A stretch of DNA of 64,000 bases from Tectiglobus sp965224045 (GTDB lineage Bacteria > Pseudomonadota > Alphaproteobacteria > Rhizobiales > Hyphomicrobiaceae). Shown one piece after another: positions 54,350 through 62,851 of the stretch. The notes under the pieces are model-generated. The model did no database searches and was not told the origin of the DNA. It worked only from the letters and a program-made list of their open reading frames with translations. The translations under genes and the position numbers were made by a program. The stretch lies in assembly GCA_965224045.1 (NCBI GenBank), contig CBDCYD010000015.1:868001-932000 (forward strand), in the 5' to 3' direction. Position 1 is the stretch's first letter. Every line of letters begins with the position of its first letter.

Positions 54350-54530
54350 ATGATGGTTCACCGGTACGCCGCAAATTGTTCTCAAGCCAGCTAAATTCAT
54401 GCCGCGAATTTCCTGCACAAACGCGCGGCGTTTGGGTATACGGGAAGTGCGCGGTTCTGTCGTCGCGCCTGGCCAAGCCCGTTGGCCCAGGAGGTTGAAC
54501 ATTTTTGGCAGCAGCAGGAGTTCGCTCATC

Positions 54531-55079
54531 ATGACTTCTCTCTTACGTATTATTTCATCGGTTGCGGTGTTGTTGGCATTGTTGACCGGAATGGCGCAGG
54601 CGCAGGACTGCAAGACCGAGCCGCTCAGCGCGACCAGCCGTCTCTATATCTCCAAAACGCTTGGCGCTTATCCGGGGTCATGGACCGCATGGAAGAAAGC
54701 CGCGAAAGAGAAGTACGGCAATGGCTGGCAGGCCTGGAGTGCTGCCAAAGAGCAGACGATCGAATGCGACCAGGTGCGCAACGATGCCGGGCGCAGGCGC
54801 TGGCAGTGCACGCGCACAGCCATCCCGTGCCAGCGTGGCGGCACCAACACCGTGGCGATCTGTGACGGTCCGGCGATCGATCAGAACTTGCGCAAGGGTG
54901 ACCGTGGTGAACAAGTCAAGACCCTGCAGTGCCTGCTCAAAGAGCACGGCGCCGACGTCGAAGTTGACGGCGTATTCGGAAACGGCACGCGCGAGGCGGT
55001 CAAGGCGTTCCAGAAAAAATACAATCTCGGCGTCGATGGCGTCGTCGGCGACAAAACGCTGGAAAAACTCTTGAGCTAA
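54531..55079 (+). CDS. Secreted peptidoglycan-binding (PG_binding_1) protein
   Basis: 182 aa. Signal peptide (RIISSVAVLLALLTGMAQAQ), then a region with many conserved cysteines and tryptophans (WKKAAKEKYGNGWQAWSAAK), and a C-terminal PG_binding_1 repeat: LRKGDRGEQVKTLQCLLKEH, then VDGVFGNGTREAVKAFQKKY and VDGVVGDKTLEKLL. ATG 54531 after AGGAG. The N-terminal cysteine-rich part (four Cys) is not recognised. It ends 62 bases before a good terminator. Likely binds cell wall in the periplasm. Confidence 0.85.
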   Translation: MTSLLRIISSVAVLLALLTGMAQAQDCKTEPLSATSRLYISKTLGAYPGSWTAWKKAAKEKYGNGWQAWSAAKEQTIECDQVRNDAGRRRWQCTRTAIPCQRGGTNTVAICDGPAIDQNLRKGDRGEQVKTLQCLLKEHGADVEVDGVFGNGTREAVKAFQKKYNLGVDGVVGDKTLEKLLS

Positions 55080-55493
55080 ATGCGCAGCAAAGTGCGCCGC
55101 CGATAGACGTCGGCTGCGCGACACGCAAAGAACGACAAGCGCCGGCCTGTTCAGCAGGCCGGCTTTTTTGGCGTCGGGTGACTTGCCAAACCTCTTGCGA
55201 ACGGCCAATCGCGCCCGTGATTAGGTCCCTCCGGATGATTGCCGCATGCCAGCGGCATGGGCAGTCCGGCTGCACTCCATTGCACGTTGAACCCAACCTG
55301 AACGCGCAAGCCAGAATTGGTTCAGCTCGCGGCGGTCAGCATGGACGAAGGCTCAGTTCATGCAAACGACCCGGACATGTTCCACCGGGTACAGCGCTGC
55401 TCCGGGCCAGGGCATAGGGTCTCCAATAGATTTCGATGAGGCCGTGCCTGACCAGAAACTTAAAAAGTCGAGGCAAACGTATTGGAGACCGCG
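55080..55493. other. Intergenic region with a terminator
   Basis: Contains the terminator at 55141-55169 after the PG-binding gene and the promoter region of the next small gene. No other feature recognised. Confidence 0.6.
55141..55169 (+). terminator. Rho-independent terminator after the PG-binding gene
   Basis: GCCGGCCTG and CAGGCCGGC form a perfect nine-pair stem with a five-base loop, followed directly by TTTTTT. A textbook terminator 62 bases after the stop codon. Confidence 0.93.
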
Positions 55494-55697
55494 ATGAGCC
55501 CGTTCATGACGACATTGCTCAATACCAGCGCCAATCTGATTGAGGCCCCCGTTCTGATTGCCACAGCGATTGTCGCAGGTGCGCTGCGGCCGGCACGCAC
55601 GGCACCGAAGGGACCGAAACCGGGCGATATCGACCAGCACACTTTGACCGATATCGGTGTCGAGCCCGGATCGATTACCTGGCTCGGCAAGGTCTGA
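55494..55697 (+). CDS. Small DUF1127-like protein
   Basis: 67 aa. N-terminal half hydrophobic (LLNTSANLIEAPVLIATAIV), C-terminal end DQHTLTDIGVEPGSITWLGK, which resembles the DUF1127 motif (RELxDIGLxRxDI) of small basic proteins implicated in stress and RNA-related functions; the usual arginines are missing, so the match is partial. ATG 55494 with GGAG seven bases upstream. Stands alone. Confidence 0.58.
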   Translation: MSPFMTTLLNTSANLIEAPVLIATAIVAGALRPARTAPKGPKPGDIDQHTLTDIGVEPGSITWLGKV

Positions 55698-55907
55698 GAC
55701 CGTAGACCAAACCCGCATTGCCCCGGCGCGACCAGGCGAGGCCGTCGCGCTTCGGGCGCTTTAATGCTCAGTCATCTGCCTCCTTTGTTGGGGACATTGC
55801 TGCACAAGACGCCTAGTCTCACCCGGTTCATAGCGTGCGCAGGCCATGACATCCTGTGCTCTGCTCGGTGAGGTTGCCCGGTTGCCTGGTCCGGAGGCGA
55901 ATTAAGC

Positions 55908-57350
55908 ATGAATGTGGAAGCGCTCCTGGCTCGTATCTCCCATCAATTTGATGGGCGGACCGAGGCGCCGGGTTCTGCCGATGACGATCCCAACCACTGG
56001 GCGCGGGCCGCCATCGTGCAGCACAAAATGGAAAGCCTGCGGCTGGCGCTGCGGGCCCGGATATTTGCCGCGGCCATTATCGCGGGCCTGCTGGTGTTCG
56101 TGAATCCGACCTGGCCGGTCCTTTACTATCATTTTCTGCTGGCGCTGTTTGCCGGGGTCGGCTGGGCGCACTTCAAGTACAATGCAAACGGTACTACGCG
56201 CTACGAGGTTTTGCTCCTCGTGAGTGACATTGCCTTGCTGACAATCGCGGTGCTGTTGCCCAATCCATTTCACGACACGGACTGGCCGCTGGCGATGCGG
56301 TATCGCTTTGAGAACTTCGTCTTCTATTTCGTGCTGCTGGCGGGTGCGTCACTGATGTATTCGTGGCGTGCGATCGTCGCGATGGGCGCGTTGGTGGCGG
56401 CGATCTGGCTGATTGGGCTGGTGTTGGTCAGCCTCTTGAGCAACGGCAATCCGGACCTTGGCAGGGCGGCTGCCACCGCGTTCGGGCACGATCCGGCACT
56501 CCTGCGGATTCTCGATCCCAATGCGGTGCGCAGCGATAGCCGAATTCAGGAAGTGGTCGTGTTTGTGGTCGTGGCCATCATTCTGGCGCTTGGCGTCTAC
56601 CGATCGCAAGCATTGCTGCTCAACCATGCTATGGTCGAACGCGAGCGCGCCAATCTCGCGCGCTATTTTTCACCAAACATGGTAGAAGAGCTGTCGCGCA
56701 ACGACGAACCTCTGCGGCGGGTGCGTACCCAGGACGTGGCGGTGCTGTTTGTCGACATCGTCGGGTTCACGCGATTTTCCGCCGACAACCCGCCGGAAGA
56801 GGTGATCGCGACGCTGCGGGAATTTCATGCCCGAATGGAAGGTGAAGTGTTTCGTCACGGTGGCACGCTCGACAAGTATCTGGGCGACGGGCTGATGGTG
56901 ACATTCGGGACGCCCTCGACGACCTCGATCGATGCGCTAAGGGCGATATCGTGTGCGCGCTCGATGATGGTTTCGATGGATGCCTGGAATGCAGAACGGG
57001 CGGCAAAGGGCCTGACCACGATCCAGGTAGGATATGGCCTGCATTACGGGCCGGTCGTTCTCGGCGACATCGGAAAGACCCGGCTTGAATTCGCGGCGAT
57101 TGGCACGACCGTCAACGTTGCCAGCCGGCTCGAGGCGATGACCCGCAAGCTCGACGCTGTGCTGGTTGCCAGCGAATCCTTCGTGGCCTGCGTCCGGCAG
57201 CAAACCAAAGACAACATCGGACTGCTCGATGACCTGGCGCGTTTGCCGCCACAGGACGTAGACGGGCTAACGGAACCGGTCCCGCTGTGGATGATTGCAC
57301 GCAAACACAAGCCGGAGGACCCGGAGCGCGACGGCAAAGCGTCTCGCTGA
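55908..57350 (+). CDS. Membrane adenylate/guanylate cyclase (class III)
   Basis: 480 aa. About six membrane helices in residues 45-240, then a class III cyclase domain at about 275-450. The two metal aspartates are D283 in VLFVDIVGFTRFSADN and D327 in LDKYLGDGLMVTFG; GLHYGPVVLGDIG and AAIGTTVNVASRLEAMTRKL complete the active site. Base specificity (adenylate or guanylate) not decided. ATG 55908 with GGAGG 11 bases upstream. It makes a cyclic nucleotide in response to an unknown membrane signal. Confidence 0.92.
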   Translation: MNVEALLARISHQFDGRTEAPGSADDDPNHWARAAIVQHKMESLRLALRARIFAAAIIAGLLVFVNPTWPVLYYHFLLALFAGVGWAHFKYNANGTTRYEVLLLVSDIALLTIAVLLPNPFHDTDWPLAMRYRFENFVFYFVLLAGASLMYSWRAIVAMGALVAAIWLIGLVLVSLLSNGNPDLGRAAATAFGHDPALLRILDPNAVRSDSRIQEVVVFVVVAIILALGVYRSQALLLNHAMVERERANLARYFSPNMVEELSRNDEPLRRVRTQDVAVLFVDIVGFTRFSADNPPEEVIATLREFHARMEGEVFRHGGTLDKYLGDGLMVTFGTPSTTSIDALRAISCARSMMVSMDAWNAERAAKGLTTIQVGYGLHYGPVVLGDIGKTRLEFAAIGTTVNVASRLEAMTRKLDAVLVASESFVACVRQQTKDNIGLLDDLARLPPQDVDGLTEPVPLWMIARKHKPEDPERDGKASR

Positions 57351-57423
57351 ACTGCAATCGCTCAACGTGCAATCGACCCGGATCCCGGTAGCCGGCTTTC
57401 CGAGACGCGCGCCCCGTCGTCGT

Positions 57424-58305
57424 CTACTTGATCGTTTTGACCACGCTCGATGTCGGGCGTACCGAGCCCGGTGCCCCAAGGCCGCGCACATCCTTTTCGA
57501 TCTTCTTGTCATATTCCGGAAGCGATGTGACGGGAAATGCCGCCGTCATGTGGACGACCTTGAAGCCCTCCGACTTCAGCATGTCGAGGATCAACGGCAA
57601 GGCCTTGGCGGTAACGGGCTGAATGTCGTGCATCAAAAGGATGCCCTTGCCCTGCTCCTTCATCTTGGCCATGACCTTGTTGGCGAGCTTCTTGGGCGAA
57701 CGATACTTGAAGTCGAATGAATCGACATCCATCGAGAACACGCCGACATTGCGCTTGGCCAGATGTGCAAACGACTCTCGCGAATCGCGCAGGAACGGAT
57801 AACGGAAGAACGGTGCAATCGGTTTGCCGACAGCACGCTTGACGGCGCTGATGCCTTTCTCGATCTCGTCGATTGCAGCGGCCGCCTTGTCTTTCGAAAA
57901 TTTCTTGCCGCTCAGGTTGCGGTGAGACCAGGTGTGTGTTCCGACGGTGTGGCCGGCCTTGTGGACACGGCGGATGATCTCCGGCAGGCCGAGCGCCATC
58001 TTGCCGATGGAAAAAAACGTCGCCTTGGTGCAGTGGCGTTTGAGGGCGGCCAGAACCATGTCGGTCAGCTTCGCCTGCGGGCCGTCATCGAAGGTCAAGA
58101 CGACTTCCTTGTCCTGCAAGAAGTCGTGAATCTTGTAATGCGCAAAACCGAAGGCGGGCCCCCCCGTCGTGTCGATCTGCACCGTACGCGCAACACCCAG
58201 CGCATTCGGGTTTCCGGGACAGCCCTGCGCCAGGACCGACGCGGGCAGGACGACCGAACTAACGGCGGCAACAACAATTCGCGTCAACAACATCACTTTC
58301 CCCAT
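57424..58305 (-). CDS. Secreted polysaccharide deacetylase
   Basis: 293 aa. Signal peptide (LLTRIVVAAVSSVVLPASVL) and a NodB-homology domain: KEVVLTFDDGPQAKLTDMVL (catalytic Asp and metal Asp), HTVGTHTWSHRNLSGKKFSK (metal histidines), APFFRYPFLRDSRESFAHLA, and GILLMHDIQPVTAKALPLIL. Removes acetyl groups from a polysaccharide such as peptidoglycan, chitin or an exopolysaccharide. ATG 58305 with AAGGA upstream. Convergent with the cyclase gene; a later C-terminal tail is extra. Confidence 0.92.
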   Translation of the reverse strand: MGKVMLLTRIVVAAVSSVVLPASVLAQGCPGNPNALGVARTVQIDTTGGPAFGFAHYKIHDFLQDKEVVLTFDDGPQAKLTDMVLAALKRHCTKATFFSIGKMALGLPEIIRRVHKAGHTVGTHTWSHRNLSGKKFSKDKAAAAIDEIEKGISAVKRAVGKPIAPFFRYPFLRDSRESFAHLAKRNVGVFSMDVDSFDFKYRSPKKLANKVMAKMKEQGKGILLMHDIQPVTAKALPLILDMLKSEGFKVVHMTAAFPVTSLPEYDKKIEKDVRGLGAPGSVRPTSSVVKTIK

Positions 58306-58610
58306 CGTAGCAGATCCTTGCCTGATGGTCGCGTGTTGCGCAGTCCGGATCAAGCCTTGAGATGCCTCGGCCGTGCAATTGTGGAACGCGTTGCTTACCT
58401 GCGCCAGAGGAGTTTTGCTCGCAATCAGCCCAACGCTGAACTGCGTTTTTCGTGCGCTGGCAAGGACCAATGACACATTTCTTCCACTAGAACCTGATCT
58501 GACTGTGTTACATAATCCTTTGCCGGGTTTGCTCCGCGCCCGCTGCTTGGCGGTTGCAAACATTATTTTTGGGGACAATCGCGTCATGTTGCGTCGATGG
58601 GGAGGGAGAT
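58306..58610. other. Divergent region between deacetylase and bactofilin
   Basis: Both promoters are expected here; AT-rich stretch around 58555-58580. No other element recognised. Confidence 0.5.
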
Positions 58611-59153
58611 ATGTTTTCGCGTAATTCTGAGAAGGACGGACCACGCCCTGCGCCGGCCGCACAACCGGATATGGCGCCGACCATGCGTCCGCCATCAGGG
58701 CCGGTTTCGGCACCGACGAACGGTGTTTCCGTGATCGGGAACGATTTGACGATAATTGGTTCGGGATTGCGGATCATTGCCCAACAACCCTTGCAGGTCG
58801 ACGGTGAGATCCAAGGCGATGTCATGGGAACTCAGGTGACAATCGGGTCCCAGGGCAAGGTGACGGGACTGGTCAACGCCGACAAAGTACAGATCAACGG
58901 GACGGTCAACGGCACCATTCGCGGCCTCGATGTCGTATTGTCCTCGACGGCGAACGTCGAAGGCGACATCTATCACAGTTCCATAACACTCGAGCAGGGC
59001 GCCATATTCGAGGGGCGCTCGCGGCGCCCGCAGGACCAGGACGAGTTGCGACCGAACCTGACCGAAAGGCCGGCCACCGGTGCGGCGCACGGCCAGGAAC
59101 CTCCAGGCGTCGCGGAGACAGCGGCGATGCCCGGGTCGGCCGAATCCGCTTGA
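58611..59153 (+). CDS. Bactofilin
   Basis: 180 aa. The polymerising beta-helix core covers residues about 40-140, with repeating SVIGNDLTIIGSGLRIIAQQ, VDGEIQGDVMGTQVTIGSQG and NGTIRGLDVVLSSTANVEGD. N- and C-terminal tails are low-complexity and proline/glutamate rich. Bactofilins form filaments that organise cell shape or peptidoglycan enzymes. ATG 58611 follows GGAGGGAGAT. Neighbours in the last 6 kb (RlpA, AmiC-type amidase) are wall enzymes, consistent with that role. No M23 peptidase is adjacent, unlike the usual arrangement. Confidence 0.93.
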   Translation: MFSRNSEKDGPRPAPAAQPDMAPTMRPPSGPVSAPTNGVSVIGNDLTIIGSGLRIIAQQPLQVDGEIQGDVMGTQVTIGSQGKVTGLVNADKVQINGTVNGTIRGLDVVLSSTANVEGDIYHSSITLEQGAIFEGRSRRPQDQDELRPNLTERPATGAAHGQEPPGVAETAAMPGSAESA

Positions 59154-59298
59154 CCTTTGGCGCCCGGCCAAGTGCGATTTCCAAAGGGTTATCGTATGGC
59201 CTTACTTCAACTCGTAGAACTGCAGCGTCGCAACTTCGGCGTCCACTGAATGTTGGATGCCAAAACCGATTCCAGTAACCCGATGCCAGAAACTCAAA

Positions 59299-59319
59299 GA
59301 GCCGCCCCAAGGGCGGCTC
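59299..59319 (-). terminator. GC-rich hairpin, possible terminator of the small - strand gene
   Basis: GAGCCGCCC and GGGCGGCTC form a perfect nine-pair stem with a three-base loop; on the - strand TTTGAGTTT follows. If the longer frame discussed for 59368-59445 is real, the hairpin overlaps its last codons. Confidence 0.5.
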
Positions 59320-59367
59320 CGTGAGATAACTGGGCCGGCGGCCCGTCCATCATCGACAGACTGATCG

Positions 59368-59445
59368 TCAGGTCCGGCGCGGAGGCTGCTCCGACGTCAT
59401 CCTGGCGAACGTTGGCCTTACCGGTGCGTTCATCCCACTTGACAT
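59368..59445 (-). CDS. Small gene with perfect Shine-Dalgarno; reading frame possibly shifted
   Basis: AAAGGAGGTGATCC (59460-59447 on -) is complementary to the whole 3' end of 16S rRNA and stands seven bases from ATG 59445. Read directly, the frame gives a 25-aa peptide (MSSGMNAPVRPTFARMTSEQ and five more) ending at TGA 59368. One base back, the frame beginning right after the ATG gives VKWDERTGKANVRQDDVGAA, then SAPDLTISLSMMDGPPAQ, and runs to a TGA near 59290 with codon use like a real gene. So either a -1 shift or a one-base loss after ATG separates the start from the body. No family recognised. Confidence 0.5.
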   Translation of the reverse strand: MSSGMNAPVRPTFARMTSEQPPRRT

Positions 59446-59650
59446 TGGATCACCTCCTTTCAGTTGCTGCATCCTGACTTCACAGTCTCATATTCGCCGC
59501 CGCGTGCCAAGCGAGAATTCGCGCGCCACTCGCGACGGCCGCCAACCGGCGGCAGCGCCGTCGTGCTCGATGGCGAAGACGGCGAGATCGCAGCCGCTGC
59601 GGGGCTTGTGCCTGCATCCGAACGGTCGACATTAGTCCGGTGCCAGCCAA

Positions 59651-59705
59651 GAGCAACCTGCTTTCATTCGGAATCGGACTGATTCCGAATGAAAGCAGGT
59701 TGCTC
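59651..59705. repeat. Perfect 25-bp inverted repeat
   Basis: Arms at 59651-59675 and 59681-59705 are exact reverse complements (start GAGCAACCTGCTTTC) with a five-base loop GGACT. On + the arm is followed by GATTCTTTT. No target-site duplication is seen beside it. It may be a terminator, a recombination or protein site, or a repeat found elsewhere in the genome. Confidence 0.95.
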
Positions 59706-59808
59706 GATTCTTTTGAGGCGATGATCTAGGCTCCGAGGCATAGATTTCGCGCACAAGCGGACATGCGAATTCGCGAAACCAAATATCGAATGACAATCGG
59801 AGGAACGG

Positions 59809-60588
59809 ATGGATCTCGGAATCAAAGGCAAATCGGCCATCGTTTGCGCGGCATCGAAGGGGCTCGGCAAGGGCTGTGCGTTGAAGCTCGCCGAGGATGG
59901 CGTCAACCTGACGATCTGTGCGCGCACGGCCGGCCCGCTCGAAGAGGCGGCGCAGGAGATCCGCGACAAGACCGGCGTGACGGTGAATGCGCTGGCCGTC
60001 GACATCACGTCCGAAGAGGGGCGGGCTGCCATTCTCAAAGCCTGCCCGCAACCGGACATCCTGATCAACAATGCCGGCGGCCCTCCGCCCGGCGACTTCA
60101 AAGACTTCACGATGGACGACTGGCGCAAGGCGGTGGAGAGCAACATGATCACGCCGATCGCGATGATCCACGCGACGGTCTACGGCATGATGGAGCGCGG
60201 CTTCGGTCGGATCGTGAACATCACGAGCTACTCGGTGAAGGCGCCGATCCCCTCACTAGAGCTGTCAAATGGCGCACGTGCCGGCCTGACCGGTGCTATC
60301 GCGGCGCTGGCGCGGCGTTCGGCAGCGCGCAACGTGACCATCAACGGCTTGCTGCCCGGCCCGTTCGATACCGATCGCCTACGCGGGACGTCCGTCAAGA
60401 TTGCCGAGGCCAGCGGGCGGCCGTTCGACGAGGTGCACACCGAGCGCATGCAGGAGGTGCCGGCAAAGCGGTTTGGAACAGCAGAAGAGTTCGGCGCGAT
60501 GGCTGCGTTCCTGTGTTCAGCCTACGGTGGCTACGTCACAGGACAGAACATCGTGATGGACGGCGGCAGCTTCCCCGGAACTCTGTAG
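59809..60588 (+). CDS. SDR-fold protein lacking the usual Tyr-Lys pair
   Basis: 259 aa. Rossmann glycine motif CAASKGLGKGCALKLAEDG, NNAGGPPPGDF, and the catalytic serine S140 in IVNITSYSVKAP. The position of the YxxxK pair reads ELSNGARAGLTGAI, so Tyr is Leu152 and Lys is not in place. C-terminal GQNIVMDGGSFPGTL is family-like. This matches a known divergent SDR subgroup often labelled 3-oxoacyl-ACP reductase; activity is uncertain. ATG 59809 has GGAGG upstream. Confidence 0.87.
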   Translation: MDLGIKGKSAIVCAASKGLGKGCALKLAEDGVNLTICARTAGPLEEAAQEIRDKTGVTVNALAVDITSEEGRAAILKACPQPDILINNAGGPPPGDFKDFTMDDWRKAVESNMITPIAMIHATVYGMMERGFGRIVNITSYSVKAPIPSLELSNGARAGLTGAIAALARRSAARNVTINGLLPGPFDTDRLRGTSVKIAEASGRPFDEVHTERMQEVPAKRFGTAEEFGAMAAFLCSAYGGYVTGQNIVMDGGSFPGTL

Positions 60589-61139
60589 CTTTCCGCGAAC
60601 TGCCAAGCGATCAATGAATTGACATGGTGTCGCAGCGCAGCGGTACAAGTGCCTCGAATACAAGCGGGATTTGCGGCGGCCCCTGCCGCAAATCGGCCAC
60701 ATTTCAACAGCTGCCGGATTTGGGCGGCGCACCATTATCGTATAGATGTCAGGTGGTTAGAGTATTGATGCCAATGGCGCGCGCACTTCTGACAAATTCT
60801 GTCCGGGTTGCGGAACCCGCGTTTGAACTTGATTTCATACATTTGATCGCAGGCTGTACTCTTCTGATAAATTTTCTTTTCCCGTTGACTGCCGGGTGCC
60901 GTTGTGGTGTTCCCGCGCCGCCAGAGCGGGGCTCGCCCGCAGCGCAAGGACAGGGGACGAAGTTTACTTCTGGCGTTTCGTATCGGCTCTCGTCTTAGGC
61001 CGGCCAACACGTTGATTGTCATTTCGTGCCATGCGGGCACAAGCCGCGCATCAGCGCGGCGATGGCAGGTGAACGCGGAAAGGCCGGTCGATGCACGTTT
61101 GGACCCGGTACCGTCACCCTGAAATCATGGAGGTTTCGT
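60589..61139. other. Intergenic region before rlpA
   Basis: No gene with a recognisable domain or ribosome site. A stretch at 60700-60900 is AT-richer than the flanks and probably carries promoter elements. Confidence 0.5.
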
Positions 61140-61667
61140 ATGAGAGCCTTCGCCGTGGCCCTCGTTGGGCTTTTCACTTTTGGAATTTTTTCGACTGGCG
61201 CAGACGCAGCCACTTGGCAGGATCGCGTGCTTGGCCAGTGGACGTCGCCGCAGAGCGCGCGACGCTCCATTACGCGGCCTCGCGCAACGCAACCGCGCAG
61301 CCGCAAGGCACGCAAGGCGACGCGCTCGCGGCACAACGCCCGACGGACGACGTCGCGGCGGCGCTCCGCGAGACGCGGCTCACGCGGCCGTACGCTGAGC
61401 GGCCTTGCTTCCTACTACTGGCAGCCACAGCGTGTTGCCTCCGGGGGCTGGTTTAACCCGAACGCTCTCACCGCAGCTCACAAATCGCTGCCGTTCGGAA
61501 CGCGCGTACGCGTGACCAACCTGCGCAACGGCCGGTCCGTCGTGGTCAGGATCAATGATCGCGGCCCCTACATTCGCGGCCGGATCATCGACCTGTCGCG
61601 CCGCGCCGCGACAATCGTCGGCATGCGAAACGCCGGCGTGGTTCCTGTGCGCGTCAAGGTGTTATAG
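61140..61667 (+). CDS. rlpA: RlpA-family septal ring lytic transglycosylase
   Basis: 175 aa. Signal peptide (FAVALVGLFTFGIFSTGADA), an arginine-rich stretch at about residues 42-85 (PRSRKARKATRSRHNARRTT), and a DPBB domain: LSGLASYYWQPQRVASGGWF, NPNALTAAHKSLPFGTRVRV, TNLRNGRSVVVRINDRGPYI and GRIIDLSRRAA. The DRGPY motif with the conserved aspartate marks a catalytic RlpA. No SPOR domain, and no lipoprotein cysteine, unlike longer RlpA. ATG 61140 after GGAGG. Probably cleaves glycan strands during division. Confidence 0.92.
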   Translation: MRAFAVALVGLFTFGIFSTGADAATWQDRVLGQWTSPQSARRSITRPRATQPRSRKARKATRSRHNARRTTSRRRSARRGSRGRTLSGLASYYWQPQRVASGGWFNPNALTAAHKSLPFGTRVRVTNLRNGRSVVVRINDRGPYIRGRIIDLSRRAATIVGMRNAGVVPVRVKVL

Positions 61668-61840
61668 GAGCACCTTGCAACGATCTTCGCCCGGCGCTCT
61701 CTTAAGCTATGGCCGACAGCCGTTGCGGCGCCGGGCGGGCCTTGCCGGCAAATTTGGCGAGGCGACCTGTTCTCATTGTCATGTTCCCAAGCTAAGTTGG
61801 CCGGGATCGGATTGAGACAAGCAACGAACATTCCCGCGCA

Positions 61841-62632
61841 ATGCCGGCCAAGCCCACATCACCTGCCACCCGCAGCCATGCCCTGGAGCGAATGCGCACG
61901 GCGATGATCGAGAAAAAGATCACACAAGCCGGCCTTGCAGACGCCGCCGACTGTCACGAAAAGACCATCCAGAATCTGCTCGCCGGCCGCACCGTCAGAG
62001 ACCAGACGCTGTTCGATGTATGCATGGTGCTGGACCTCGATTTCGACGACCTCAAGACGCAATGGGCGGGTCGAGGACCGACCGGCCAGCCACAGCGCGA
62101 TGAACCCGGCCAGCCCGGCGCCGGCACCGAGGTCGCGCCGATCTATATGGGAGGCTACACGCGCCAGGCGGTCGATCATTTTGTCGGCAGCTACCTGACG
62201 CTGCGGCCTGCCTTTACGAAAGACGGCGTGCTGATTGCCTATCGAACGGACATCAGCTGGGACGACAGTTGGCCAAGCCTCCTGTTTCAGGAATGCAACC
62301 GTCCCGATGCGCCTTATTCGCACACGGGGCGGGTCCACGTACCGCCAGCGTCGCAATTCATCCACCTGGTCTCACTGACCAAAGGTGCGATGCGCATGAT
62401 CTTGCTTTCACAGCCCGATCAAACGCAGCACATGCGCGGCATCATCACGACGCTCAGCCGCAACGGTGCGACCGTCGCGCCCGTGAGCGCGCCGATCGTG
62501 TATCAGCGCCTCGAGGCTCCAGACGCGGGCGTTTATGGCGAAATCTTGCCGGGCCAGCCGGTGTTTGCGATGTACAAGGCGACACTCGACGAATGCGTCG
62601 GAGACGGCCACGCGACGCTCGTTTCCGTGTAA
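61841..62632 (+). CDS. HTH (XRE-type) protein with unknown C-terminal domain
   Basis: 263 aa. Residues 15-70 are an XRE-like helix-turn-helix (MIEKKITQAGLADAADCHEK with TIQNLLAGRTVRDQTLFDVC). Residues 100-263 form a second domain beginning VAPIYMGGYTRQAVDHFVGS, then LTLRPAFTKDGVLIAYRTDI, with aromatic residues (SWDDSWPSLLFQE), which may sense a ligand; I do not recognise it. ATG 61841 has no strong ribosome site. Role likely transcriptional regulation. Confidence 0.78.
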   Translation: MPAKPTSPATRSHALERMRTAMIEKKITQAGLADAADCHEKTIQNLLAGRTVRDQTLFDVCMVLDLDFDDLKTQWAGRGPTGQPQRDEPGQPGAGTEVAPIYMGGYTRQAVDHFVGSYLTLRPAFTKDGVLIAYRTDISWDDSWPSLLFQECNRPDAPYSHTGRVHVPPASQFIHLVSLTKGAMRMILLSQPDQTQHMRGIITTLSRNGATVAPVSAPIVYQRLEAPDAGVYGEILPGQPVFAMYKATLDECVGDGHATLVSV

Positions 62633-62851
62633 CACCGGCACGCTATTAAGTGCCCGGGAGGATAGGTTTATTTTGAGCTAATCCTTGTGCGGCGGCGGCA
62701 CGACGCACACAAACCGACTCATCCGTTAACCGATTGTATACCAATCCAATTCCATAAGATCGCCCTGGCGTGATCAGGAAACCGCCGTTTTTCGAAGGCA
62801 CTGTCCCGGACCATAAGAACGGTCGGTAATGCGTAGACGGGGGTCAGCTGC

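Larger units (their letters stand above)
59154..59808. other. Unusual 650-bp interval between bactofilin and SDR genes
   Basis: Holds a small - strand gene with a perfect Shine-Dalgarno (59368-59460), a GC hairpin (59299-59319) and a perfect 25-bp inverted repeat (59651-59705). The rest has no gene I can support. Confidence 0.6.

Noticed and set aside
59447..59461. Match to the 3' end of 16S rRNA on +
   Set aside because: Only about 15 bases match; it is the complement of a strong Shine-Dalgarno on -, not an rRNA fragment.
60624..60998. 124-codon open frame before rlpA
   Set aside because: No recognisable motif or ribosome site, irregular codon use.
61689..61736. 9-bp inverted repeat after rlpA as terminator
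   Set aside because: Arms are about 30 bases apart and no T-run follows; weak as a terminator.
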